Assembly (NCBI GenBank): GCA_039185015.1
Contig: JBCDAU010000015.1
Span: 57,612-121,611, forward strand
DNA: 64,000 bases
Reading direction: 5' to 3'
Origin: JBCBSZ01 sp039185015
GTDB taxonomy: Bacteria; Actinomycetota; Acidimicrobiia; Acidimicrobiales; Poriferisodalaceae
The notes below the pieces were generated by a model. The model did no database searches. It was not told the DNA's origin and saw only the letters and a list, made by a program, of their open reading frames with translations. The translations under genes and the position numbers were made by a program. Each line of letters opens with the position of its first letter. Within the stretch, counting starts at the first letter, position 1. Positions 1 to 7,458 of the stretch are shown piece after piece.

Positions 1-757
1 GTGACTCGAGCCGGCGGTAGACCTCGGCTGCGGCGCGATGGAAGTCCGGAGGCAGTCCCACGGCGGCGAAGGTGCCGGCGATCTCGTCCATCTCGGGAGC
101 GAACCGCCACGCCTTCGGTCCCGTGGCGCTCGCCGTGCGCTCGCTCCGCTCGATCAGGTCCGGCAACGAGGTCGCCCACTCGCCGAGGAGGTCGTCGGTG
201 ACGCCTTCCGCCTCGGCCACGGCGCGGACGGCCAGGAGCAGCGCCGCGGTGCCCTTGGTCCAGCCCGCGAAGCACATCTTGACCGCCGACGCGGCCCCGG
301 CTCCGCCCTCGACGATCCGGGTCTCGAGCACCGATCCTGCCCACCGCTCGGCCACCTCAGCGGCTCGGGCGCCGCTCAGGTGGAGCCGGGTCGTTCCGCC
401 CGTGACGGCGGGCGGTCCGACGATGCCGCCGTCGACGAAGCTCTCGAACAGGCCGCCGATCTCGCGCGCCGTCGCCGGCGAGACGGCGTTGGCGTCGACG
501 TACACCCCCGTGAAACCGGTGGCGGCGACCGCCTCCGCCTGCGCCCTGGCGGCTCCGGGCGGGCACACCGACACCACGACGTCGGAGACGCCGACGAGCT
601 CGGCCAGCGTGCCGGCGTCCTCGAGGCCTGCTCGCTCGGCCCGGGCCGCGGTGCTCGGTGACCGACCGTCGCTGGCCCACAGGACCCGGCCTCGGCACGC
701 CGCGCCGACCGTCTCGCCCATCGCTCCGGGGTGGAGCACGCCCGTGACCTCGTCCAC
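1..757 (-). CDS. NAD(P)-binding 6PGDH-like / DUF1932 dehydrogenase (partial)
   Basis: The reading frame runs from a GTG at 757 leftward past the window edge without a stop, so the C-terminus is missing. The translation contains VLHPGAMGETVG near the N-terminus, a Rossmann GxMG-type segment, then SDVVVSVCPP and a YVDANAVSP segment as in beta-hydroxyacid dehydrogenases and the 6-phosphogluconate dehydrogenase superfamily. The second half (FAGWTKGTAALLLAV, then LPDLIER) matches what I know of the DUF1932 C-terminal domain. GGAG lies about nine bases before the GTG. It starts 17 bases after the metallo-beta-lactamase gene on the same strand, so it may share that transcript. Substrate unknown. The alternative is an ordinary housekeeping reductase unrelated to the operon. 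Confidence 0.8.
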   Translation of the reverse strand, partial: MDEVTGVLHPGAMGETVGAACRGRVLWASDGRSPSTAARAERAGLEDAGTLAELVGVSDVVVSVCPPGAARAQAEAVAATGFTGVYVDANAVSPATAREIGGLFESFVDGGIVGPPAVTGGTTRLHLSGARAAEVAERWAGSVLETRIVEGGAGAASAVKMCFAGWTKGTAALLLAVRAVAEAEGVTDDLLGEWATSLPDLIERSERTASATGPKAWRFAPEMDEIAGTFAAVGLPPDFHRAAAEVYRRLES

Positions 758-774
758 GACGACGAGCTCCGCCC

Positions 775-1851
775 TCAGCCGCGCTGCCGGGCGGCCAGCG
801 CGGTCCCGACCCGCAGGACCTCACCGTCGTCGGGCCACGTGGCGTCGAAGCCCCAGCGTTCGCGCCGCTCCCCGTCGTCCCAGAACGCGTTCTCCTCGGA
901 GCGCACGTTGAAGACGAGCTCGGGCCGCTCGCCGCCGTGGACCACGACCCGGGAGATCGCCTCTCGGTCGGGATGGCCGAAGTGTCCGCCGTCGCTCGAG
1001 ACGAGGAACCGGCGGCAGTCGAGCAACTCCAGCAGCTCGACGTCGGTGTTCCGACGACTGCCGTGGTGCGCCATCTTCAGCGCGCCGAGCGGAAGCCGCT
1101 CGAGTCCGCGCTCGGTGAGGAGCGATCCGATCGTCGAGCGGAGCACCGGTGCGTGCGCATCGCCGGCGAGCAGCACCGACGAGTCGCCGTACTCCGCGAG
1201 GAGGGCGATGCTCGACCCGTTCGCCGCGCTGCGGTCCTTGGTGAACTTCGACCGGGCCATCGCCTCGATGTCGGTCGACCGGGTGCGGGAGCCGCCGAGG
1301 AAGCGCCGGTACTCCGCGTGCGCGCCGGGGGTCAGCCCGGCCTTGCGCAGCGACCGCTCCCACCTCCGTCGGAGCCGGCGGAGCTCCCGCGGCGTCGGCG
1401 ACAGGATCGTCAACCGCAGCCCGCCGTCGAGCACGCGGTACGGGAGACGGTCGCCGCTGGCGACGACGGGGCCTCCGTCGAAGTGACGGTTCCACGGACG
1501 ATCCTGATCGGTCAGCACCGTCGAGAAGATCTCACCCTGGCGTGCGCTGAGGTTGCGGGGCAGGTGACGCCATCCGTTGAACCAGATGTCGTCGAACTCG
1601 ATGCCGGCCGCGCCCTCGTGGAAGAAGGGGATGGCCCCGCCGATGTGATCGGCGTCGACGTGGGTGAGGACGAACAGCTCGAAGCGCCTGCCCGCCAGGC
1701 CTCGGTCGACCAGGTGCTGGTTCAAGCGGTCGAGCGTGCCCCTCGTGCCACAGTCGATCAGGACGTGACGGGACGCAGAGCCGTCATCCGGGCCGTAGGT
1801 GAGGATCATGCAGTCGCCGTGGCCGGCATCCAGCAGCTCGAGGTCGAGCAT
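775..1851 (-). CDS. ComEC/Rec2-type metallo-beta-lactamase-fold hydrolase
   Basis: A 358-residue protein. It opens with LDLELLDAGHGDCMIL, the GhGDcxlI signature of the ComEC-like branch, and has the metal-binding motif THVDADH at residues 63-69. Later metal ligands fit LLAGDAH and MAHHGS. It has no membrane segment or signal peptide, so it is a free cytosolic hydrolase rather than the ComEC channel. Members of this branch are thought to cut nucleic acid or phosphodiesters; the substrate here is not shown. The ATG abuts the TAG of the CHAT gene with no gap, implying translational coupling. In this operon it would suit a nuclease-type effector or regulator (inference). Confidence 0.85.
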   Translation of the reverse strand: MLDLELLDAGHGDCMILTYGPDDGSASRHVLIDCGTRGTLDRLNQHLVDRGLAGRRFELFVLTHVDADHIGGAIPFFHEGAAGIEFDDIWFNGWRHLPRNLSARQGEIFSTVLTDQDRPWNRHFDGGPVVASGDRLPYRVLDGGLRLTILSPTPRELRRLRRRWERSLRKAGLTPGAHAEYRRFLGGSRTRSTDIEAMARSKFTKDRSAANGSSIALLAEYGDSSVLLAGDAHAPVLRSTIGSLLTERGLERLPLGALKMAHHGSRRNTDVELLELLDCRRFLVSSDGGHFGHPDREAISRVVVHGGERPELVFNVRSEENAFWDDGERRERWGFDATWPDDGEVLRVGTALAARQRG

Positions 1852-3813
1852 CTACCTGCGACCGAGCGGCGTCAGCTTGCGGCTCATCTCGCGTGCGGTG
1901 TCGACGATGCCGCCCTCTCGCCGCCACTCCTCGCGCTCGCCGAGGCCGAGGGAGGTGAAGAACCCCGGAGCGCCCCACCACTCGTGGTAGCGGTCGAGCT
2001 GACGGCGGGTCGAGGCGATCATGAAGCTGCCGAGGGCCGGGTCGAGCCGCGTGAGACCGTCGACGTGCTCGGCGACCTTGGTGCGGCGATGCTCGTGCTC
2101 GCTCTCGATGCCCGCTTCGGTGAGCTTGAGCAGCCACAGCTCGATGAGGCTGCCGTGAGCCCAGCCCCGCTCGCGAGCGTTCTCGTGCTCGAGGTACTCC
2201 GTGGCGGACAGGTGTGCGGTCTCCCAACACCCGGGGAGGAGCGGTCGGTCGAGAACGGTGCCGAGCGAGCACGTCTGCACCGCGACCCAGTGCAACGAGG
2301 CAGCGCGGTGGAACGGCTCGTCGCCGATGACGATGAACTTGCGCAGCGCGGCGGAGTAGTCGTCGAAGGCCTCGTGGAGCAGGCCGAGCGTCTGGGCGAA
2401 CTGCGGCTCACCCTCGTCCGGTCGCCACTCGCCGAGCCGGTACGTCGCCTCGGCCTGGCGCTTCCGACTGCTCGCGCTGAGCGCACGACACTCGGCCGCG
2501 TAGGGGCCGCGCGCCGGGAGCCGACCGCGGAGCTCCTCGATGCGCGGCGCCAGGTCGTCGCCGACGGCTTCGACGTCGTCACGCGCGGCCTCGACCGCTC
2601 GATCGAAGGACTCCAGCGCAGCGTCGAGCGCGGTGCGGGCCCGGCGGTATCGGACCGTCTCGAGGCGTTCGTCGAGCTCGTCGGGCAGGGCCTCGTAGAC
2701 CACGAGGCTGCCCCAGTCGTGGGCATCCACCGGTGCATCGGTGTGGAGGCGACGGCGGGCGTCGGCGACGATCCGGATGGGATGCTCGCCCCAGAGCATG
2801 CCGTCGTAGAGCACCTCGGTGAGCGGGATCGAGCCCTCCTCGGTGAGGGGGAACTGCGACCCGACGACGAACGGCACGCCCGCGGCGTGGAGCGCGTGCG
2901 CGAAGGACGCCCCCGGGACCTCGATGCCGCCCTGCTGAGCGCTGTCGCAACTCGAGAGCACCACGGCCGCCGGCAGACGCTCCCCGGCCGTGAGCGCCGA
3001 GGCGAACCGCTCGCCGGACACGACGTCCTCGTAGATGGCGTCGTTCACGTCGGCGAGCTCGATGCCGAAGCGGACCTGGTCCTCGGTGTCGTCCTCGGCG
3101 CCGTGGGCGAGGACGTGGACGATCGCGTAGGGATCGTCGTCCTGCTCCATCGCCTCGCGCACGTCGGCGACCGACGCGTTCTCGATGACCGTCAGCCAGT
3201 AGTCCTCGGGGCGGCCCTCGGTGACCCACGGAGCGACCGCGGCGCGCAGCACGGCGCGGTGCTCCTCGAAGGGCACGCGGTCGCCCTTGCCACTCACGAA
3301 CAGGATCCGCGGCCGGTCGGGCCACTGACCCCGGTAGCTGCCGACCGAGCGGATGTGGCGGGTGACGCACACCTGCGGCCGTGACTGCAGGGACAACCAC
3401 TGGTCGGACGCATCAGCTCCGTGAACCGGGAGCTTGGCCAGCTCGTAGGGCAGCAGCGACAGCTCCGACGCCGACAGCACGACACGCAGGTGCACGACGT
3501 CGTCGCGGTGTCGGCTCCGACCGGCGAGTCTGCTCGACACGCCGGGGATGCCCGACAGCAGCTCGGCCAGCTGCGCACCCATCTCGCGGAGCACGTGGTT
3601 GCGCTCGCTCGGGTCGACGTCGGGGTCGTAGCGCAGCGAGCGCATGCGCCGCTCGAACGGCACGTGCTCGAACGGCAGGTTGACGACCACCGCTCCCGAG
3701 TCGTCGCACACACCGAGGTACTGGGTGAGCGGCGACAGCAGCTGGTTGTGCGGCGGACCGGCCCGCAACAGCTCGACCGTCGAACGGATGACCTCGCCCG
3801 CGTCCTCGCTCAT
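1852..3813 (-). CDS. CHAT-domain (caspase-like) protease with helical C-terminal region
   Basis: A 653-residue protein. Residues about 165-375 form a CHAT peptidase: the histidine lies in VHVLAHG (His237) and the cysteine in VVLSSCDSA (Cys289), followed by ASFAHALHAAGVPFVVGSQFP, a typical CHAT run. The first 160 residues are a conserved-looking N-terminal domain (YELAKLPVHG, SRPQVCVTRH). Residues about 385-653 are helical with no motif I recognise and may be a sensing or TPR-like region. Its ATG (3811-3813) overlaps the patatin stop by four bases, and its own stop touches the MBL start. CHAT proteases act in bacterial conflict systems, cleaving partners on activation; here patatin or MBL are the likely substrates (inference). 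Confidence 0.88.
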   Translation of the reverse strand: MSEDAGEVIRSTVELLRAGPPHNQLLSPLTQYLGVCDDSGAVVVNLPFEHVPFERRMRSLRYDPDVDPSERNHVLREMGAQLAELLSGIPGVSSRLAGRSRHRDDVVHLRVVLSASELSLLPYELAKLPVHGADASDQWLSLQSRPQVCVTRHIRSVGSYRGQWPDRPRILFVSGKGDRVPFEEHRAVLRAAVAPWVTEGRPEDYWLTVIENASVADVREAMEQDDDPYAIVHVLAHGAEDDTEDQVRFGIELADVNDAIYEDVVSGERFASALTAGERLPAAVVLSSCDSAQQGGIEVPGASFAHALHAAGVPFVVGSQFPLTEEGSIPLTEVLYDGMLWGEHPIRIVADARRRLHTDAPVDAHDWGSLVVYEALPDELDERLETVRYRRARTALDAALESFDRAVEAARDDVEAVGDDLAPRIEELRGRLPARGPYAAECRALSASSRKRQAEATYRLGEWRPDEGEPQFAQTLGLLHEAFDDYSAALRKFIVIGDEPFHRAASLHWVAVQTCSLGTVLDRPLLPGCWETAHLSATEYLEHENARERGWAHGSLIELWLLKLTEAGIESEHEHRRTKVAEHVDGLTRLDPALGSFMIASTRRQLDRYHEWWGAPGFFTSLGLGEREEWRREGGIVDTAREMSRKLTPLGRR

Positions 3814-4973
3814 CGGTCGATCCGCCGCTTCGGGTACGGCAGCTGCTCGGGCCGTGGCGCGTCGGGCTCCACCCATCGCCGGAGCGCCGTGTCGGTGACG
3901 GCGTAGCCCCAGTTGATGAGCTCCTCCTGGAGGCTGCCCTTGAACTTGGTCAGCCGGGTCGGCGTCCCGGCGAGCTCCTTCGCCCTGTCGGGATCGACCG
4001 GCAGCGGGTCGGCGAGCCTGAAGTCCGCCACCGAGGAGTGGATCCCCCAGAACGCGCCGTCGCGATCTCCCTGTTCGAACCCGTCGATGATCTGGCGCTT
4101 CCGCAACGAGCGCACCTGCCGGTCGATCACCGAGAGCACGCGGACGGTGTGGCGGAGCCAGTCGCGGGCCGGCTTCTCCTTGACCGGCAGCACGCCGCCG
4201 CCGTCGCTGACCAGGATCGTGCGGTAGCGCTTCCAGGCCGTCTCGAGGCCGAGGTTGTCGTAGACGCCGCCGTCGGACAGCGTGATCTTCTTGCCCCGGA
4301 GATGGGCGTTCGGCGGCGCGGATCGCTCGGACTCGTACGCGTCCTCCTCCACCTCGAGCGTGACCGGCGACAGCACTGGCGGGAAGGCGGAGGAGGCGGC
4401 GACGGCGACCGACAGCGGGACGGTCGGGTCGCGCACGAGACCGATGCTCCAATCAGCCATGTACGGCCGGGAGAAGCGCCACAGCGTGCCGGTGGCGACG
4501 TTGGTGGCGTTGATGACGAAGCGTGGGCCCTCACCATCAGCCGGGAGGTCCTGGAGGGTGCGGCCCTCGAAGAGGTGCTTGTCGTACCGGTCCGCGACCT
4601 TCGAGCCGATCGAGCCCGGCGAGACCAACCCGGTCAGCACGGCCGGCACATCGAGCCGAGTCGAGGCGAGCTTCCGAACGGGTTCGACGAGTTGCTCCTC
4701 GAAGGCGGTGGCGACCCCGTCGTCGCCGAAGTCGAGCCTCGCCCAGTTCTGCCCGAGGACGCCGGCGGTGATCGATCCGCCCGACACGCTGGACACCCGT
4801 TCGAGGGTCCGGAGGCGGCCGACCTCGTTCAGCCGCCACAGCGCACCGACGTGGAAGAGCATGGCTCGGTAGCCGCCGCCCGACAGGCACAACGCCGCGC
4901 CCTTCGCCGGGTCGGACCGCCGACTCCCCGCCCCCTCCACCGGCGACCTGGTGTCGGCTCCCGTGTCGCTCAC
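3810..4973 (-). CDS. Patatin-like phospholipase
   Basis: A 387-residue protein starting at GTG 4973, with an AGGGGG-type ribosome site seven bases upstream. It carries the patatin oxyanion loop SGGGYRA (31-37), the nucleophile elbow SSVSGGS with Ser64, and the catalytic Asp234 in LSDGGVYDN. One detail is odd: the elbow reads S-V-S-G-G where the usual form is G-x-S-x-G, so the first glycine is serine. Patatins hydrolyse membrane phospholipids and are frequent cell-killing effectors in bacterial immunity (for example CapV in CBASS). It is the first gene of a coupled three-gene operon with CHAT and MBL genes, which argues for an effector under protease control (inference). Confidence 0.88.
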   Translation of the reverse strand: MSDTGADTRSPVEGAGSRRSDPAKGAALCLSGGGYRAMLFHVGALWRLNEVGRLRTLERVSSVSGGSITAGVLGQNWARLDFGDDGVATAFEEQLVEPVRKLASTRLDVPAVLTGLVSPGSIGSKVADRYDKHLFEGRTLQDLPADGEGPRFVINATNVATGTLWRFSRPYMADWSIGLVRDPTVPLSVAVAASSAFPPVLSPVTLEVEEDAYESERSAPPNAHLRGKKITLSDGGVYDNLGLETAWKRYRTILVSDGGGVLPVKEKPARDWLRHTVRVLSVIDRQVRSLRKRQIIDGFEQGDRDGAFWGIHSSVADFRLADPLPVDPDRAKELAGTPTRLTKFKGSLQEELINWGYAVTDTALRRWVEPDAPRPEQLPYPKRRIDR

Positions 4974-5095
4974 GACGATCCCCCTCGTCTCGTGCTCGCG
5001 ACAGACCCTACGTGCCGGTCGACCGTCGAGCGGGCGGTTCCCGCCACACGGTGTGGTGCGCGGCGGTAGCGTGTCGCGTCCCGGGGAGGCTGCGG

Positions 5096-5968
5096 ATGGG
5101 GCCGAGCACCACGATCGACGACACCGGTCTGGCCGATGCGGTGTGGGCTGCGCCGGTGCCCGCGCCCCTGGTCGGGATCGTCAGCTCGGTCATCGGGTAC
5201 CAGCAGACCGGCGGGTCGCCCCGTCTCCACCGAGGCATGCCCTCCGGCTCGATGACGATCATCGTCAACGTCGGCGACGCTGTCCGGGTGCGATCAGGGG
5301 TGGGCGGCACCGCCGGGCAGCACACCTTCGACACGACGATCGCCGGCCTCCACACCGCGCCCGCGCTCATCGAGGACCCCGGCACGCAGATCGGCGTATC
5401 CATCGGGCTCCACCCGGCGGGCGTCCGGGCTTTGCTCGCCGCGCCGGCCGCAGCCCTGGCCGGCGAGGCGGTCGAGCTCGACGACATGTTCGGACCCGAC
5501 GGCCGCCACCTCTGGGAGGCGGTCCAGGAGCCCGGGTCGGTCGCGGACCGCACGCTGCGCTGCCTCGCCTGGCTCACCGCCCGCCTCGACGACCGACCAG
5601 CGGTCATCGCCCCCGAAGTCCGACGCGCCTGGTCCGTGCTCGAGGCGAGCGACGGGCGGGCGCGCATCGACGACGTCGCCGCCGACGTCGGATGGAGCCG
5701 CCAGCACCTCCGACGACGGTTCCGGGCCGAGTTCGGGCTCAACCCCAAGGAGACGGCCCGCATCCTGCGCTTCCACGCCACCGTGCAGCGGCTGCGGGAC
5801 CGCCCGGACGGGTCGCTCAGCGCCATCGCCGTCGACTGCGGCTACGCCGACCAGGCCCACCTGTCCAACGAGTGGGCGCAGCTCGCCGGCTGCTCCCCGA
5901 CGACCTGGATCGCCACCGAGCTGGTTCCAAACGTCCAAGACGGCGACGAGATCCCGAGCGGAGACTGA
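5096..5968 (+). CDS. AraC-family transcriptional regulator
   Basis: A 290-residue protein. I chose the ATG at 5096 because GGGGAGG sits six bases before it; the frame stays open upstream but has no such site. The last 100 residues form the double helix-turn-helix of AraC proteins (RIDDVAADVGWSRQHLRRRFRAEFG, then LSAIAVDCGYADQAHLSNEW). The N-terminal 180 residues would be the ligand domain and resemble regulators whose sensing part contains GxxxxxIxLxPxG-like elements. The next gene, a two-domain glyoxalase-like protein, starts five bases after its stop, so both are probably co-transcribed and functionally linked. The gene is divergent from the patatin operon, with only about 120 bases between starts. 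Confidence 0.87.
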   Translation: MGPSTTIDDTGLADAVWAAPVPAPLVGIVSSVIGYQQTGGSPRLHRGMPSGSMTIIVNVGDAVRVRSGVGGTAGQHTFDTTIAGLHTAPALIEDPGTQIGVSIGLHPAGVRALLAAPAAALAGEAVELDDMFGPDGRHLWEAVQEPGSVADRTLRCLAWLTARLDDRPAVIAPEVRRAWSVLEASDGRARIDDVAADVGWSRQHLRRRFRAEFGLNPKETARILRFHATVQRLRDRPDGSLSAIAVDCGYADQAHLSNEWAQLAGCSPTTWIATELVPNVQDGDEIPSGD

Positions 5969-5972
5969 TCGC

Positions 5973-6668
5973 ATGCGACACGGTGAGCACCACTACTTCG
6001 TCCTCCACACGACCGATCTGGCCGCGACGAGCCGCTACTTCTCCGAACTGCTCGGCTGGGAGGTCGTCGACGGCGAGATCCGGAACGTGGCGAACTTCGG
6101 CGCGATCACCGAGAGCCACGAGCGCTCGTGGTGGGTCCATGTCGACGACTGCGACGCCGCAGCGGCGAAGGTGGTCGAGCTCGGCGGCGAGGTCCGACAG
6201 ATCACCGACGAGCGGTCCGGCCGCAACGCCGTCTGCCTCGACGACCAGGGCAACCCGTTCCACATGGGCACCCTCATCACGGAGTTCCAGGACCACCCGC
6301 ACCCACCGCCCCTCCCCGAGGGTGAGCTCGGCTACGCCACCTTCTCGGTGGGCGATACCGGGCGGGCGGTCGACTTCTACGGCGCGCTCTTCGGGTGGGA
6401 GTTCACCCCACCGGGCGAAGCCGGGGTCCGCGAGGAGTACCGCCACTGCACGAACGGCGCGCTGCCCTTCGGCTTCCGCTCCGACGGCGACGACTCACCG
6501 CACCTCTACTTCCGGATCACCGACGTCGAGGCGGCGCGGGCTCGCGTGGTCGAGCTCGGCGGCTCGGCACCGGCGGTCGACGTCAGCGAGTCGGGAAGGT
6601 CCCTGATCAACGGCCGTGACCCGGTGGGCGTGCGCTTCGACCTCTGGGAACCGGCTCCCGGGTACTGA
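5973..6668 (+). CDS. Two-domain glyoxalase/VOC-family protein
   Basis: A 231-residue protein made of two vicinal-oxygen-chelate repeats. The first starts FVLHTTDLAATSRYFSELLGWE, the second YATFSVGDTGRAVDFYGALFGWE; each ends with the strand pattern typical of the fold. Such tandem VOC proteins include dioxygenases, lactoylglutathione lyases, antibiotic-binding proteins and many of unknown substrate; metal ligands cannot be assigned safely here. It sits five bases downstream of the AraC regulator gene and ends next to dispersed intergenic repeat copy A. Confidence 0.83.
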   Translation: MRHGEHHYFVLHTTDLAATSRYFSELLGWEVVDGEIRNVANFGAITESHERSWWVHVDDCDAAAAKVVELGGEVRQITDERSGRNAVCLDDQGNPFHMGTLITEFQDHPHPPPLPEGELGYATFSVGDTGRAVDFYGALFGWEFTPPGEAGVREEYRHCTNGALPFGFRSDGDDSPHLYFRITDVEAARARVVELGGSAPAVDVSESGRSLINGRDPVGVRFDLWEPAPGY

Positions 6669-6676
6669 GTTCCTGA

Positions 6677-6749
6677 CCCGGGCGGGGACGCCGGAGCCCC
6701 GCCCTCCGCCATCGGTCCTCGCCGCTGGAGCGGCTTCGGCGTGGCCGTG
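6677..6749 (+). repeat. Dispersed intergenic GC repeat, copy A (degenerate)
   Basis: Begins nine bases after the glyoxalase stop with GGGCGGGG, then an acgccggag loop, then CCCCGCCC: a perfect 8-bp stem that could end transcription between the convergent glyoxalase and MOSC genes. The order CCCGGGCGGGG, CCGGAGCCCC, CCCTCC, GTCCTCG, GGCCGTG also appears at 26650 and, reverse-complemented, at 49844. Confidence 0.6.
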
Positions 6750-6769
6750 CCCGGCACTCGTCGTGCGCT

Positions 6770-7396
6770 CTACGGGGACGTCCTCGCTCGGGCGAGCTTC
6801 CGCTCCATGCCCTCGCGGACGCGACGGGCGACCGGGGCGGCCAGCGCTCGTTCGAGGTCGGCGATCGCCGGCGAGCGGTCGTGGTACAGGTCCTGGATCT
6901 CGAGGATCGTCAGCGCATCGTCGGGCGCACGGCGCAACTCGACCTCGGTGCCCGGCTCGATCTCGCCGCCGCTGATCACCCGCGCATAGGGCCCGGGCCG
7001 ACGAGCGGCGGTGAAGCGCTTCGGGAACTCGGCGTCGCCGGCGCGGACGCCGACCTTGGCGCACGGGATCCGAGGGGCGGTGACCTCGAGGACCACCTCG
7101 CCGATGACGTATCGGTCACCGACGCGCGGGTCGTCGCTGCCGAGGGTCGACAGCGTGAGGTTCTCGCCGAAGAGGCCCTCGGGCATGCCCCACCAGGCGT
7201 AGTCGTCGGCGCCGTAGAGGTAGAGGGCCTGGTCGAGTCCCCCGTGGTGCTCGGTCGAGACGATGGCGTCGCCCTCGACCCCGTCGGCCATGACGACCGC
7301 CCGTTGGACCGGTTCCTTGATGATCCCGCTCATCTCCGTGCGGGAGCCGATCTGGATCTCGCGGGCCGACCCCACCCTGACGCTGACGACGTGCAT
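6770..7396 (-). CDS. MOSC-domain protein (YiiM-like)
   Basis: A 208-residue protein. It has the N-terminal VRVGSAREI, the EGDAI-HHGGLDQALYLY block, FGENLT, and the conserved cysteine in PRIPCAKV. This is the MOSC domain pattern shared with the molybdenum cofactor sulfurase C-terminus and with YiiM, which handles N-hydroxylated base analogues using molybdenum cofactor. The exact substrate is unknown. The gene stands alone, convergent with the glyoxalase gene and divergent from the ABC exporter gene at 7459. Confidence 0.88.
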   Translation of the reverse strand: MHVVSVRVGSAREIQIGSRTEMSGIIKEPVQRAVVMADGVEGDAIVSTEHHGGLDQALYLYGADDYAWWGMPEGLFGENLTLSTLGSDDPRVGDRYVIGEVVLEVTAPRIPCAKVGVRAGDAEFPKRFTAARRPGPYARVISGGEIEPGTEVELRRAPDDALTILEIQDLYHDRSPAIADLERALAAPVARRVREGMERKLARARTSP

Positions 7397-7458
7397 GAGG
7401 CCGACCCTACGGCGCGACGTCGAGGAGGGGCGTCGACTTCCGCCCGTAGCCTTGACCC

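Noticed and set aside
937..3384. Long plus-strand ORF (815 codons) over the MBL and CHAT genes
   Set aside because: Antisense shadow of GC-rich codons; no domain pattern, no ribosome site.
1852..4452. 866-codon ORF suggesting a patatin-CHAT fusion
   Set aside because: The first 213 codons are the wrong frame of the patatin gene; true CHAT start is ATG 3813.
1..5000. Mobile island carrying the patatin-CHAT-MBL genes
   Set aside because: No integrase, att repeat, tRNA edge or drop in GC seen; the left edge is outside the window.
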